Origin: an uncultured Prevotella sp.
GTDB lineage: Bacteria; Bacteroidota; Bacteroidia; Bacteroidales; Bacteroidaceae
Reading direction: 5' to 3'
Assembly (NCBI GenBank): GCA_946548065.1
Contig: CAMNPM010000010.1
Span: forward strand, 1 to 57,141
DNA length: 57,141 nt
This document shows positions 9,098 through 16,752 of the stretch, piece by piece; position 1 is the stretch's first letter; each line of letters begins with the position of its first letter. The position numbers were made by a program, and so were the translations under genes. Below the pieces are notes generated by a model. It saw only the letters and a list, made by a program, of their open reading frames with translations. It made no database searches and had not been told where the DNA came from.

Positions 9098-9861
9098 GGT
9101 GTAAATTCAGTGTGTGGTATGTTTTGGTTATTGTTTACTAAGTCGATGAGGATGTTGTCACGCTCTCCGTTGGCAATGATGACTCGTATGCCTGCCTGTT
9201 GCACCTTTTGGGCAGTGGTGTACTTCGAGTGCATGCCACCGCGTCCGAAGGCGCTCCTTTCAGGCTGTATGTATTCTGAGAGGTCCCTGTCGGGCGCCAC
9301 TTCCTTGATCAGCTGGGAATTGGCGTCGTCGGGATGGCCGTCGTAGATACCGTCGATGTTTGAGAGCAGTATCAGTGTGTCGGCTTTCATCATCTGAGCA
9401 ATGAGTCCCGACAGCTCGTCGTTGTCGGTGAACATCAGCTCGGTGACGCTCACCGTGTCGTTCTCGTTGACAATGGGCAGCACGCCGTTCTCCAGCATCA
9501 CTGTCATGCAGGCCCGCTGGTTCACATATTGCTCGCCGGGCTGGAAGTTCTCCTTCATGGTGAGCACCTGTCCGATATGGATATGGAACTCGCGGAACAG
9601 GTCATAGTAGAGCCCGATGAGCTTCACCTGTCCCAAGGCCGAGAACAGCTGGCGCTGCTCTACGGAATCGAGCGAGTGGTCTACCTTCAGCTCGCGCCGG
9701 CCGCAGGCCACAGCCCCCGACGACACTAAGATGACCTCGTAGCCGTTCCTTTTCAACCAGGCTATCTGGTCTACCAGGGCTGACATCCGGGTGACATCCA
9801 GCTTGCCGTCCTCACGGGTTAGCACATTGGATCCTACTTTGACTACTATTCTTTGTTTCAT
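9088..9861 (-). CDS. proB: Glutamate 5-kinase
   Basis: 257 residues from the ATG at 9861 ([12 protein letters not shown]). A longer in-frame start at 9888 would put nine residues before the conserved [10 protein letters not shown] strand and would overlap the upstream gene, so it is rejected. Amino-acid-kinase motifs are [21 protein letters not shown] and the GRGGMHSK substrate/ATP segment. It phosphorylates glutamate at the start of proline synthesis. The protein stops after the kinase domain and lacks the C-terminal PUA domain of the 367-residue E. coli enzyme. It overlaps proA by 10 bases. Confidence 0.95.
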   Translation of the reverse strand: MKQRIVVKVGSNVLTREDGKLDVTRMSALVDQIAWLKRNGYEVILVSSGAVACGRRELKVDHSLDSVEQRQLFSALGQVKLIGLYYDLFREFHIHIGQVLTMKENFQPGEQYVNQRACMTVMLENGVLPIVNENDTVSVTELMFTDNDELSGLIAQMMKADTLILLSNIDGIYDGHPDDANSQLIKEVAPDRDLSEYIQPERSAFGRGGMHSKYTTAQKVQQAGIRVIIANGERDNILIDLVNNNQNIPHTEFTPCN

Positions 9862-9877
9862 AGCGGCAGCAAATATT

Positions 9878-11554
9878 TCACTTTTCACTCTTCGCCTTGT
9901 CGTTGTTGCGTATCTCTACTCGGCGTATCTTGCCTGAGATGGTCTTGGGCAGCTCGTCGACAAACTCCACGATGCGGGGATACTTATACGGGGCGGTCAC
10001 CTTTTTCACGTGCTGCTGGAGTTCCTTCGCCAGGTCGTCGCCAGCCTTCTCCTTCCACTCTTTGCCCAGCACAACGGTTGCCTTCACCACCATGCCGCGA
10101 ATGTCATCGGGTACACCAGTAATCGCGCACTCTACTACGGCGGGGTGGGTCATCAGCGCACTCTCCACCTCGAACGGGCCGATGCGGTAGCCCGACGACT
10201 TGATGACATCGTCGATGCGGCCTTCAAACCAGTAGTAGCCGTCCTCGTCGCGCCAGGCCATATCGCCAGTGTGGTACAGACCATCATGCCAGGCTTCACG
10301 CGTCTTCTCTTCGTCGCGATAGTAGCCCTTGAATAGTCCGATGGGCTTCTTGTCGCCTATGCGCACCACTATCTCGCCTTTCTCACCATCCTCGCATGGG
10401 GTGCCGTCGGCACGAATCAGGGCGATGTCGTATTGGGCATTGGGGATGCCCATGCTTCCTGGCTTGGGCTTCATCCAGGGGAAGGTCCCCAAGGTCATCG
10501 TGGTCTCCGTCTGTCCGAAACCTTCCATCATCTTGATGCCTGTCTTTTCATAGAACTTGTCAAAGACAGCGGGGTTCAATGCCTCACCGGCAGTGCAGCA
10601 GTATTCCAGCGACGACAGGTCGTACTTCGACAGGTCTTCGCGTATCATGAAGCGGTAGATGGTGGGCGGTGCGCAGAAACTCGTCACCTTGTACTTTTCT
10701 ATCTGGCGTAGCAGCGTGTCTGCGTTGAACTTCTCATGGTCGAAGACGAAAACTGTAGCACCGGCAAACCATTGTCCGTAGAACTTGCCCCATACAGCCT
10801 TGCCCCAGCCAGTGTCGGCTACCGTCAGGTGCAGAGAGCTTTCGTGCAGGTTGTGCCAGAAGACACCGGTGGTCAGGTGTCCCATAGCGTAGAGGTAATC
10901 GTGAGCCACCATCTTCGGTTCGCCGCTCGTGCCGCTTGTGAAATACATTAGCATGGTGTCGTCGTTCTCGTTGACGAAAGCGGGACGCTCGAACTGCGGG
11001 GCTTTCTTCCATTCCGACTGCCAGTCGCGAAAGCCCTTGGGAATAGGCTTGCCGTGATCAGTGATGGCAATATACTGTTTCACCGTCGGACTGTCAGCCA
11101 TTGCCTCCTGTATCTGGCCTATTACGTAGCTGTCGTCCACACAGATGATGGCCTTTACCGAAGCCCGTGTGTTACGATATACAATATCCTTTTTCGTCAG
11201 CATGTGGGTGGCAGGAATGACGATGGCACCAATCTTGCAGAGGGCGAGCATCACCACCCACCACTCGTAGCGGCGTTTCAGGATCAGCATCACCGGGTCG
11301 TTCTTGCCGATGCCCAGCGTCTGCAGATAGCTGGCGGCCTGGTCCGACTGTTCCTTCAGCTCCTTGAAGGTGGTGCGTATCTCTTCTCCCTGGTCGTTGG
11401 TCCATAGCAGGGCCAGACCGTCGGGTTTCTCTTCTGCCCACGCATCCATCACGTCGTAGGCAAAGTTAAAATTCTCCGGAATGATGAACTCCAGATTCTT
11501 GTTATAATCCTCCACTGAGGTGAAGCTTGTCTGCTTCAGAAATCTTTCTATCAT
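9878..11554 (-). CDS. Acyl-CoA synthetase (AMP-forming, ANL superfamily)
   Basis: 558 residues. ANL motifs are in order: YFTSGTSGEPKM (A3, ATP phosphate binding), GFGQTETT (A5), YHTGDMAW (A7), GRIDDVIKSSGYRIGP (A8) and a C-terminal PKTISGKIRR with the adenylating lysine. It most resembles the medium-chain or acetyl-CoA-synthetase-like subgroup; the true acid substrate cannot be read from sequence. It activates a carboxylic acid with ATP and loads it on CoA in the cytoplasm. It lies 35 bases after an XRE-cupin regulator. That neighbour pairing is common in Bacteroidales and suggests joint control (inference). The next gene, proB, begins 16 bases downstream. Confidence 0.9.
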   Translation of the reverse strand: MIERFLKQTSFTSVEDYNKNLEFIIPENFNFAYDVMDAWAEEKPDGLALLWTNDQGEEIRTTFKELKEQSDQAASYLQTLGIGKNDPVMLILKRRYEWWVVMLALCKIGAIVIPATHMLTKKDIVYRNTRASVKAIICVDDSYVIGQIQEAMADSPTVKQYIAITDHGKPIPKGFRDWQSEWKKAPQFERPAFVNENDDTMLMYFTSGTSGEPKMVAHDYLYAMGHLTTGVFWHNLHESSLHLTVADTGWGKAVWGKFYGQWFAGATVFVFDHEKFNADTLLRQIEKYKVTSFCAPPTIYRFMIREDLSKYDLSSLEYCCTAGEALNPAVFDKFYEKTGIKMMEGFGQTETTMTLGTFPWMKPKPGSMGIPNAQYDIALIRADGTPCEDGEKGEIVVRIGDKKPIGLFKGYYRDEEKTREAWHDGLYHTGDMAWRDEDGYYWFEGRIDDVIKSSGYRIGPFEVESALMTHPAVVECAITGVPDDIRGMVVKATVVLGKEWKEKAGDDLAKELQQHVKKVTAPYKYPRIVEFVDELPKTISGKIRRVEIRNNDKAKSEK

Positions 11555-11589
11555 ATTCTTTGTGTCTTCGTGTCTTTGTGTTCCGTTAA

Positions 11590-12147
11590 TTATTCTACCG
11601 TAAAGGCGAGGAACTTCACCGGTTTGTCGCCGACGGCCAGCATGCCGTGGGGCTTGGTGGAGTCGAAGTAGATGCTGTCGCCCTCTTCTAAGACAATGGT
11701 CTTGCCGCCAATGTAGAGTTCCATCTTGCCCTCTAAGACCATATTGAACTCCTGACCCGAGTGGGTGTTCTTGTAGACGGTGCGTACGCCCGGCTTGGGC
11801 TCTACGGTGACGATGAACACGTCGGCCTGATGGTTGACAAAGCCGCTGACCAGCGACTGGTACTTGTAGGCTTTGGTACGCTCGATGCTCACGCCCTGTC
11901 CTTTGCGTACCACGAAGTATGACTTCATGTGCGGGGTTTCGGCAAAAATCAGCTCTTCCGTCGAGATGCCATATTTTTTGGCAATCTTCATCAGGTTCGA
12001 GATGGTGATGTCCAGCTCGCCTGCCTCTATCTTTTCATACTTATCAGACGAGACACCTATCGTCTCGGCCATCTCGCTGACGGGAATATCCAACACATCG
12101 CGCAGACCTCTCAGTCTTTCGCCTATCTGTTTCAGTTGTTCGTCCAT
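11590..12147 (-). CDS. XRE-family transcriptional regulator with C-terminal cupin
   Basis: 185 residues. Residues about 6-65 form a Cro/C1-type helix-turn-helix (VSEMAETIGVSSDKYEKIEAG). Residues about 110-182 form a cupin_2 beta-barrel with HSGQEFNMVLEG and a KPHG motif, the usual small-ligand sensor. Proteins of this architecture repress or activate adjacent metabolic genes in response to a metabolite. It sits between proC (46 bases upstream) and the acyl-CoA synthetase gene (35 bases downstream), so the acyl-CoA synthetase or the whole run is the likely target (inference). Confidence 0.9.
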   Translation of the reverse strand: MDEQLKQIGERLRGLRDVLDIPVSEMAETIGVSSDKYEKIEAGELDITISNLMKIAKKYGISTEELIFAETPHMKSYFVVRKGQGVSIERTKAYKYQSLVSGFVNHQADVFIVTVEPKPGVRTVYKNTHSGQEFNMVLEGKMELYIGGKTIVLEEGDSIYFDSTKPHGMLAVGDKPVKFLAFTVE

Positions 12148-12193
12148 ATCTTTTTTTTAATTTATAATTCTCTTACCGCTTACTTCTCGCCTC

Positions 12194-12982
12194 TTATTTC
12201 ATTCCTGCCTTCAGGCCGCGGATGACGGCCGAGGTGAATCCGGCATGCTCCATCTCGTTCAGGCCCTTGATAGTGACTCCGCCCGGCGTGGTCACCAGGT
12301 CGATGGCGGCCTCGGGGTGCAGCCCGCTGGCTTCCAGCAGTTCTACTGCGCCGCGTATGGTCTGCATCACGATCTGCTTGGCCTGGTCGGCCTTGAAGCC
12401 TAACTCCACGCCGCCTTCCGAGGCAGCACGGATATAGCGCATGGCATAGGCAATGCCGCACGATGCCAGCGTGGTGCCGGCGGCCAAGTGGCCTTCGTCG
12501 GTAATCAGACTGTGTCCCATCGAGTCGAACAGCTTCTTTATTTGCTCGGTGTGTGGCGGCTCTGCGGCCAAGGCGGGCACGATAAAGGTCATCGACTGCA
12601 ACTGGGCAATGGCAATGTTGGGGATGACGAGGAACGTGGGAATCATCTCGCCGTTCTTGTCGAGCCAGGTCTTGATGTCCTCCGACTTCACGCCGGCAGC
12701 TACCACGATTAGCAGCTGGCGGCTGTAGTCCAGCACATCCTTGATGCCTTTCAAAACCTGCTCAACGAGCCAGGGCTTCACGACGACACATACCACGTCG
12801 GCACCTTGTGCTGCCAGCTGGTTGCTGGGGGTGGCGGTGATGCCCAGATTGGCAAAATGGTCGCGGCAGTCGCGTGACGGGTCGGCCACACAGATGTCTT
12901 CGTTCTGGATGTAGTCGCCCTTGATAAGTCCTTCGGCCAGTGCGCCTCCCATGGCACCGGCTCCGATAATCGAAATCTTCAT
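12194..12982 (-). CDS. proC: Pyrroline-5-carboxylate reductase
   Basis: 262 residues. The N-terminal Rossmann motif GAGAMGGAL (residues 7-15) and the C-terminal P5CR dimerisation domain, with its PGGVTIKGL segment, define the family. It reduces pyrroline-5-carboxylate to proline with NAD(P)H, the last step of proline synthesis. Its ATG overlaps the TGA of argD (ATGA), so the two are coupled. With proA and proB downstream, all three committed proline genes are in one run. Confidence 0.95.
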   Translation of the reverse strand: MKISIIGAGAMGGALAEGLIKGDYIQNEDICVADPSRDCRDHFANLGITATPSNQLAAQGADVVCVVVKPWLVEQVLKGIKDVLDYSRQLLIVVAAGVKSEDIKTWLDKNGEMIPTFLVIPNIAIAQLQSMTFIVPALAAEPPHTEQIKKLFDSMGHSLITDEGHLAAGTTLASCGIAYAMRYIRAASEGGVELGFKADQAKQIVMQTIRGAVELLEASGLHPEAAIDLVTTPGGVTIKGLNEMEHAGFTSAVIRGLKAGMK

Positions 12983-14139
12983 AGTGTCTTCAGTATCTTT
13001 GTCAGTTTGTCAATGAATTGGTTTGCTTCTTCTTTGGTCAGGCACAGTGGGGGCAGCAGGCGTAGCACGTTCTGTCCGGCGCAGCCCGTGAAGCAGTGCT
13101 CCTGATAGATGAGCGGCTGGCGCACATCCTTGTGGGGGATGTCGAGGTCGATGCCGATCATCAGGCCCCGTCCGCGAATGTCCTGAATGTGGCTCTTGCC
13201 GTGCTGCTGCAATTCTTTGGCTCTTAAGCTCTGCAGTTCTTCCATCAGATATGTTCCGACGGTATTGGAGTTCTCAACCAGCTTTTCCTCTTCGAACACG
13301 TCTAGCACGGCCAATGCAGCGGCACAGGCCAGATGGTTGCCGCCAAAGGTTGTTCCCAGTTGTCCGTAGACGGGTTTGAAGTCGGGAGCTATCAGTACGC
13401 CAGCCATCGGGAATCCGTTGGCAATGCCCTTGGCCACGGTAATGATGTCTGGTCGGATGCCCAGCCACTGGTGGGCGAAGAACTTGCCGCTTCGTCCATA
13501 GCCGCACTGTATCTCGTCGCATATCAGTATCGTTCCATATTTCTTGCAGGCAGCAGCCAGGCCCTGTGCAAACTCCTGGCTTGCCAGCTTGATGCCTCCC
13601 ACGCCTTGGATGCACTCCAGAATGACGGCACATACATCACCCTTGCTGAGTTCGGCCTCCCAGGCGGGCAGGTCGTTCAACGGCAGATATGTCACGTGGC
13701 CGTTATTGTTGATGGGGGCTATGATCTTGGGGTTGTTGGTAACCTCTACAGCCAGACTTGTGCGGCCATGAAAAGCTTTTTCCGCACTGAGCACACGGGT
13801 GCGCCCGTTGGTAAACGATGCCAGTTTGAGTGCATTCTCGTTGGCTTCGGCTCCGCTGTTGATAAGGAACAACTGGTAGTCGTCATAGCCACTGATCTTA
13901 CCCAGCCGCTCTGCCAGCTCAGACTGGAGCTTGTTGATTACGGAGTTGCTGTAGAATCCCAGATTCTGCAACTGTTCGGTAACTTTCTCCACATAATGGG
14001 GATGTGAGTGACCTATTGAGATAACGGCGTGTCCGCCATACAGGTCCAAATATTCTTGTCCCTTGTCATCCCAAACCTTACAGCCCTGTCCTTTCACAAT
14101 GTTTACATCAAACAGGGGATATACATCGAATAATTTCAT
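12979..14139 (-). CDS. argD: Acetylornithine/succinylornithine aminotransferase
   Basis: 386 residues from the ATG at 14139 (MKLFDVYPLFDVNIVKGQG). Upstream in-frame codons to 14289 run through the promoter and are rejected. It is a class III PLP aminotransferase: GGHAVISIGHSHP, NSGAEANENALKLA, the DEIQCGYGRSG cofactor aspartate, VAKGIANGFPMAG with the PLP lysine, and TTFGGNHLACA. In the arginine pathway it transaminates N-acyl-glutamate semialdehyde; the nearby N-succinylornithine carbamoyltransferase suggests the succinylated substrate. It is the first gene of the run, with a promoter at 14173-14180. argG and argC, often adjacent in relatives, are not in this window. Confidence 0.93.
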   Translation of the reverse strand: MKLFDVYPLFDVNIVKGQGCKVWDDKGQEYLDLYGGHAVISIGHSHPHYVEKVTEQLQNLGFYSNSVINKLQSELAERLGKISGYDDYQLFLINSGAEANENALKLASFTNGRTRVLSAEKAFHGRTSLAVEVTNNPKIIAPINNNGHVTYLPLNDLPAWEAELSKGDVCAVILECIQGVGGIKLASQEFAQGLAAACKKYGTILICDEIQCGYGRSGKFFAHQWLGIRPDIITVAKGIANGFPMAGVLIAPDFKPVYGQLGTTFGGNHLACAAALAVLDVFEEEKLVENSNTVGTYLMEELQSLRAKELQQHGKSHIQDIRGRGLMIGIDLDIPHKDVRQPLIYQEHCFTGCAGQNVLRLLPPLCLTKEEANQFIDKLTKILKTL

Positions 14140-14172
14140 TTTGTATTTACTATTCCTTGGTTTATAACGGGG

Positions 14173-14180
14173 CAAAGGTA
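14173..14180 (-). promoter_or_regulatory. -7 element upstream of argD
   Basis: Minus strand TACCTTTG followed by C, 34 bases before the argD ATG; a TTG lies about 18 bases further upstream. It would drive the argD-to-threonine-aldolase run. Confidence 0.7.
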
Positions 14181-14289
14181 CAAAAAAACATGCATTTTCA
14201 AGAAAATAATCTGTAAAAAACTTATAAAACGCCTGCTTCTTGCATTTTTTATGCATCTTAATACTTCTGAGACGTGTCTTAGGCCCCAA

Positions 14290-14496
14290 CTACTCATGCC
14301 TTTCGTAGCCTATGGGTCTGAATTGTTTCTGCTGCTCGCTCCACACGAAGCCTTTGCCCATCAGGTAGTCCTTGACCTCCTGCGGCTCCCGGCTGAAGGC
14401 ATAGCACAGCGATTCAAGGCTGTCGAACTCTTCGTCACGCAGCAGCATGTTGACACTCGACACCAGGATCGCGGGGTCTTTTGGCAGATAGTCCAT
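14290..14496 (-). CDS. DUF4250 domain protein
   Basis: 68 residues. It begins MDYLPKDPAILVSSVNMLLRD, the recognisable start of the DUF4250 family of small cytoplasmic proteins. No signal peptide or membrane segment is present; the C-terminus is basic and aromatic. Its ATG shares one base with the carbonic anhydrase stop (TGATG), so it is co-translated with that gene. Function is unknown. Confidence 0.8.
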   Translation of the reverse strand: MDYLPKDPAILVSSVNMLLRDEEFDSLESLCYAFSREPQEVKDYLMGKGFVWSEQQKQFRPIGYERHE

Positions 14497-15041
14497 CAGC
14501 TGTTTATCTCCTCCAACGCTCCTGTCTCAGAATCAATAATGAACCCGCGAACCACGATGTCCTTAGGTACCAGCGGATGGGTCTTGATGGTCTCAACGGT
14601 CTTGCGGACAGACTCTGGCGTGTCCTTGAATCCCTCCAGCCAGTGATGCAGGTCGATGCCGCACTTCTGGATGGTGTCGAGCGTCGCGTCCGTCACGCCG
14701 CGCGCTGTCATTTCATGATGGAAATGGCTGAAACTCATGTGGCAGGCTCCACAATGCGAGTGAGCAACAACCATGATTTCCTCCACCCCCAGTTCATAAA
14801 TAGCAACTATCAGGCTGCGCATAGCCGAGTCGAAGGCTGATATCACCAGGCCTCCAGCGTTCTTGATAATCTTGGCATCGCCGTTCTTCAGACCCAATGC
14901 GGCAGGGAGCAGTTCGGTCAGACGGGTGTCCATACAGGAGAGTACGGCCAGCTTCTTATCGGGGTACTTATCGGTCAGATACTTCTCATAGCCTTTCTGT
15001 GCTACGAAGGTCTTGTTGTAGGCAATTATTTGGTCTATCAT
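14496..15041 (-). CDS. Beta-class carbonic anhydrase
   Basis: 181 residues. The zinc site is visible as Cys36, His94 and Cys97, with the Asp38-Arg40 dyad in SCMDTR and the NAGG and HSHCGAC motifs of the beta class. It interconverts CO2 and bicarbonate in the cytoplasm, supplying bicarbonate for carboxylations and carbamoyl phosphate. It has its own -7 element at 15066-15073 and is followed by the coupled DUF4250 gene. Confidence 0.94.
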   Translation of the reverse strand: MIDQIIAYNKTFVAQKGYEKYLTDKYPDKKLAVLSCMDTRLTELLPAALGLKNGDAKIIKNAGGLVISAFDSAMRSLIVAIYELGVEEIMVVAHSHCGACHMSFSHFHHEMTARGVTDATLDTIQKCGIDLHHWLEGFKDTPESVRKTVETIKTHPLVPKDIVVRGFIIDSETGALEEINS

Positions 15042-15065
15042 ATTAAATCATATTAAATCAGCGGA

Positions 15066-15073
15066 CAAAATTA
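15066..15073 (-). promoter_or_regulatory. -7 element upstream of the carbonic anhydrase gene
   Basis: Minus strand TAATTTTG matches TAnnTTTG and lies 25 bases before the start codon. Confidence 0.6.
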
Positions 15074-15172
15074 CTAAAAACCTGGCTAATTCCGGCTATA
15101 TTTCCGCAGAAAAATCTCACAATCTTTGCCAAATAACGCATTTCTGTGACGAAAACACAGCACCGCCATTTT

Positions 15173-15189
15173 GTCCCAGGGCCTGGGAC
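15173..15189. repeat. Near-palindrome GTCCCAGG-GCCTGGGAC
   Basis: 17 bases, symmetric except for the central base. A related copy lies at 15215-15233, so this is a repeated intergenic motif and not a single terminator. Confidence 0.75.
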
Positions 15190-15214
15190 TTTTTGTGGAA
15201 CGTACTCTGGAAAA

Positions 15215-15233
15215 TGTCCCAAGCCCTGGGACA
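15215..15233. repeat. Near-palindrome TGTCCCAAGCCCTGGGACA
   Basis: 19 bases with arms TGTCCCA/TGGGACA, second copy of the motif at 15173-15189 and followed by an A-rich run. Confidence 0.75.
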
Positions 15234-15282
15234 AAAATTAGACTACCTCATCAAAGACACCACGCAACTTCACTGAAGAGTT

Positions 15283-15321
15283 TTGCGACAGTTATGGCAA
15301 GGTTTGCCGCTTCTGTCGCAA
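15283..15321. repeat. Nested palindrome upstream of the small ORF promoter
   Basis: Outer arms TTGCGACAG (15283-15291) and CTGTCGCAA (15313-15321) are perfect. Inside, after four bases on each side, lies GGCAA-GGT-TTGCC (15296-15308). This could be a two-dimer operator or an RNA hairpin; it lies about 70 bases upstream of the -7 element at 15393-15400. Confidence 0.7.
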
Positions 15322-15392
15322 TTTCCGTATATGCGCCGCATGCTTCTCGGTCGGAAATCATCTGTTTTGTTGGAATGAGCCAAAAATCGCCG

Positions 15393-15400
15393 TAACTTTG
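15393..15400 (+). promoter_or_regulatory. -7 element upstream of the small ORF
   Basis: TAACTTTG followed by C; a TTGG lies about 20 bases upstream. Predicted start of a leader of roughly 110 bases before the small ORF. Confidence 0.6.
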
Positions 15401-15518
15401 CATCGTGATTCAGAAACAAAGCCGAGATTAAGCGAGCAAAGAGCCGAAAGCATTTCGAGCTATTTCGAGCGGAAGCGGTTTCAAACGATAGTTCAAAGTA
15501 TAAACAATAAAAAATAAA

Positions 15519-15656
15519 ATGATTATGGTAAAGACAAGAATGATGGTAAAGCAGGTGTTCATGAGCATCGTTACCCTGGTGAGTTACGTAATGACACAGT
15601 ATGAGGACTTCAGCCGCGTGACAAGTATCGGTAGCGGCCTCGTTACGGGCAGCTAA
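15519..15656 (+). CDS. Small protein of 45 residues, unknown function
   Basis: An ORF below the usual length cut-off that may also start at the ATG two codons later. It has an N-terminal basic stretch (MVKTRMMVKQ), a hydrophobic segment of about 13 residues (VFMSIVTLVSYVM) and a polar tail ending in GSGLVTGS. This could be a short membrane-associated peptide. Support comes from the promoter at 15393-15400, an A-rich translation start (AATAAAAAATAAA) like those of neighbouring genes, and a following T-rich stretch. I do not recognise the family. Confidence 0.5.
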   Translation: MIMVKTRMMVKQVFMSIVTLVSYVMTQYEDFSRVTSIGSGLVTGS

Positions 15657-15755
15657 TATTTTTCATTAAAATCGAAAAGCATCCTGCAAGTCGTATTTAC
15701 CACCCAGTCCGAGATGTTTTTTTAATCAGACTGCAATATTTTAAAATAAAAGTAC

Positions 15756-15763
15756 TACCTTTG
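15756..15763 (+). promoter_or_regulatory. -7 element upstream of vsr
   Basis: TACCTTTG followed by C, 25 bases before the vsr ATG. Confidence 0.7.
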
Positions 15764-15788
15764 CAGGCAACTGAAAAAATAATCAGAT

Positions 15789-16340
15789 ATGGATAGTCAT
15801 ACCCCTCAGCAACGACACAATAACATGGCGGCTATCAAATCGAAGGACACGAAGCCGGAGATGATTGTGCGGCATGGATTGTGGAAGAGAGGCTTCCGCT
15901 ATCGGTTGAATCATAAGCGGCTGCCTGGGCATCCTGACTTGGTGCTGAGGAAGTATAGGACGTGCATCTTCGTGAACGGGTGCTTCTGGCATGGACACAA
16001 CGTGATGTATGATGTAAGATGTAAGACGGAAGAAATCATTGAGAGTTCGGAATGTTGCAAGATTCCGAAGACGAACCGTGAGTTCTGGGTAGCTAAGATT
16101 CGAAGAAACAAGGAGCGTGACAAGGAGGAACAACGTAAACTGGCTGAAATGGGCTGGCATTGTATTACGGTATGGGAGTGTGAGTTGAAACCGTCGAGGC
16201 GTGAAGAAACGCTGGAGTCGATTGCGTTCACACTGAACCATATATGGTTGCAGGACCATCAGGCCCGTGTTACTGCCTATCCGCAGCAGAATGAAGAGGA
16301 CCAGCAAATGCCAATGGCCGCAGAAGGAGATGTCGTTTGA
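15789..16340 (+). CDS. vsr: Very short patch repair (Vsr) endonuclease
   Basis: 183 residues. Vsr signatures are the N-terminal SKDTKPEMIVRHGLWKRGFRYR, the catalytic-Asp segment LPGHPDLVL and FVNGCFWHGH with zinc and active-site residues. Vsr nicks next to T:G mismatches created by deamination of 5-methylcytosine and starts repair to C:G. It normally accompanies a cytosine-C5 methyltransferase, but none is in the window, so it is an orphan here. The C-terminal 25 residues (Gln/Glu/Met-rich) extend past the usual domain. Own promoter at 15756-15763; a hairpin terminator follows at 16389-16429. Confidence 0.9.
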   Translation: MDSHTPQQRHNNMAAIKSKDTKPEMIVRHGLWKRGFRYRLNHKRLPGHPDLVLRKYRTCIFVNGCFWHGHNVMYDVRCKTEEIIESSECCKIPKTNREFWVAKIRRNKERDKEEQRKLAEMGWHCITVWECELKPSRREETLESIAFTLNHIWLQDHQARVTAYPQQNEEDQQMPMAAEGDVV

Positions 16341-16388
16341 CAGAATGCTTTACTCGGTGGTGCGAATGTGGTGCATTGCGTAAAAGAA

Positions 16389-16429
16389 AAAATCCGCAAA
16401 ATTCTGAATTTCAGCTTCTTGCGGATTTT
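16389..16429. terminator. Bidirectional hairpin terminator between vsr and tRNA-Arg
   Basis: Arms AAAATCCGCAA and TTGCGGATTTT enclose an inner CTGAATTTCAG palindrome. A/T runs flank both sides, so it can end vsr transcripts (plus) and tRNA-Arg transcripts (minus). Confidence 0.75.
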
Positions 16430-16436
16430 TAAGAAG

Positions 16437-16510
16437 TGATCCCGTTGGGATTCAAACCCAAGACCTTCAGAACCGGAATCTGACGCTCTATTCAGCTAAG
16501 CTACGGGACC
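16437..16510 (-). tRNA. tRNA-Arg (anticodon CCG)
   Basis: 74-nt cloverleaf on the minus strand: acceptor GGTCCCG/CGGGATC, D-stem GCTT/GAGC, anticodon stem TCAGA/TCTGA with loop TTCCGGT (anticodon CCG, arginine), variable AGGTC, T-arm TTGGG-TTTGAAT-CCCAA, discriminator A, no encoded CCA. Promoter element at 16529-16536 and terminator at 16389-16429. Confidence 0.95.
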
Positions 16511-16528
16511 TTTCGGAAAAAACTTGTG

Positions 16529-16536
16529 CAAAGGTA
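16529..16536 (-). promoter_or_regulatory. -7 element of the tRNA-Arg promoter
   Basis: Minus strand TACCTTTG followed by C, 18 bases upstream of the mature tRNA 5' end. Confidence 0.7.
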
Positions 16537-16697
16537 CAAAAAAAAATGGAACTGGGTATGTCTGGTAGTGAAAAAATGAGAAGAATTAATTTCTTTTAAT
16601 ATTGCGGCGTTAGTGCAGAATGGAAAGCAAAGTCAAGAAAATGCTGTCATTTTGTAAAAAATATCAGCTTTTTACTTGCAATTAAGTAGAAAAGTAG

Positions 16698-16705
16698 TAC
16701 CTTTG
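16698..16705 (+). promoter_or_regulatory. -7 element upstream of asnA
   Basis: TACCTTTG followed by C, 47 bases before the asnA ATG. Confidence 0.7.
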
Positions 16706-16752
16706 CACTCGCAAATCGTAAAAATGGTCATTATAAATTGTAATTGAAGACT

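Larger units (their letters stand above)
15042..15518. other. Repeat-rich intergenic region upstream of a small ORF
   Basis: No gene longer than about 40 codons is convincing here. It holds the carbonic anhydrase promoter, two near-palindromes built on GTCCCAG/CTGGGAC, a nested palindrome, a promoter element at 15393-15400 and a roughly 110-base leader preceding the small ORF. A short direct repeat (CATATTAAAT) lies at the carbonic anhydrase end. Confidence 0.6.

Noticed and set aside
13000..14289. argD start at 14289
   Set aside because: The added 50 codons cross the TACCTTTG promoter element and are Lys/Phe-rich AT-derived sequence; family homology begins at 14139.
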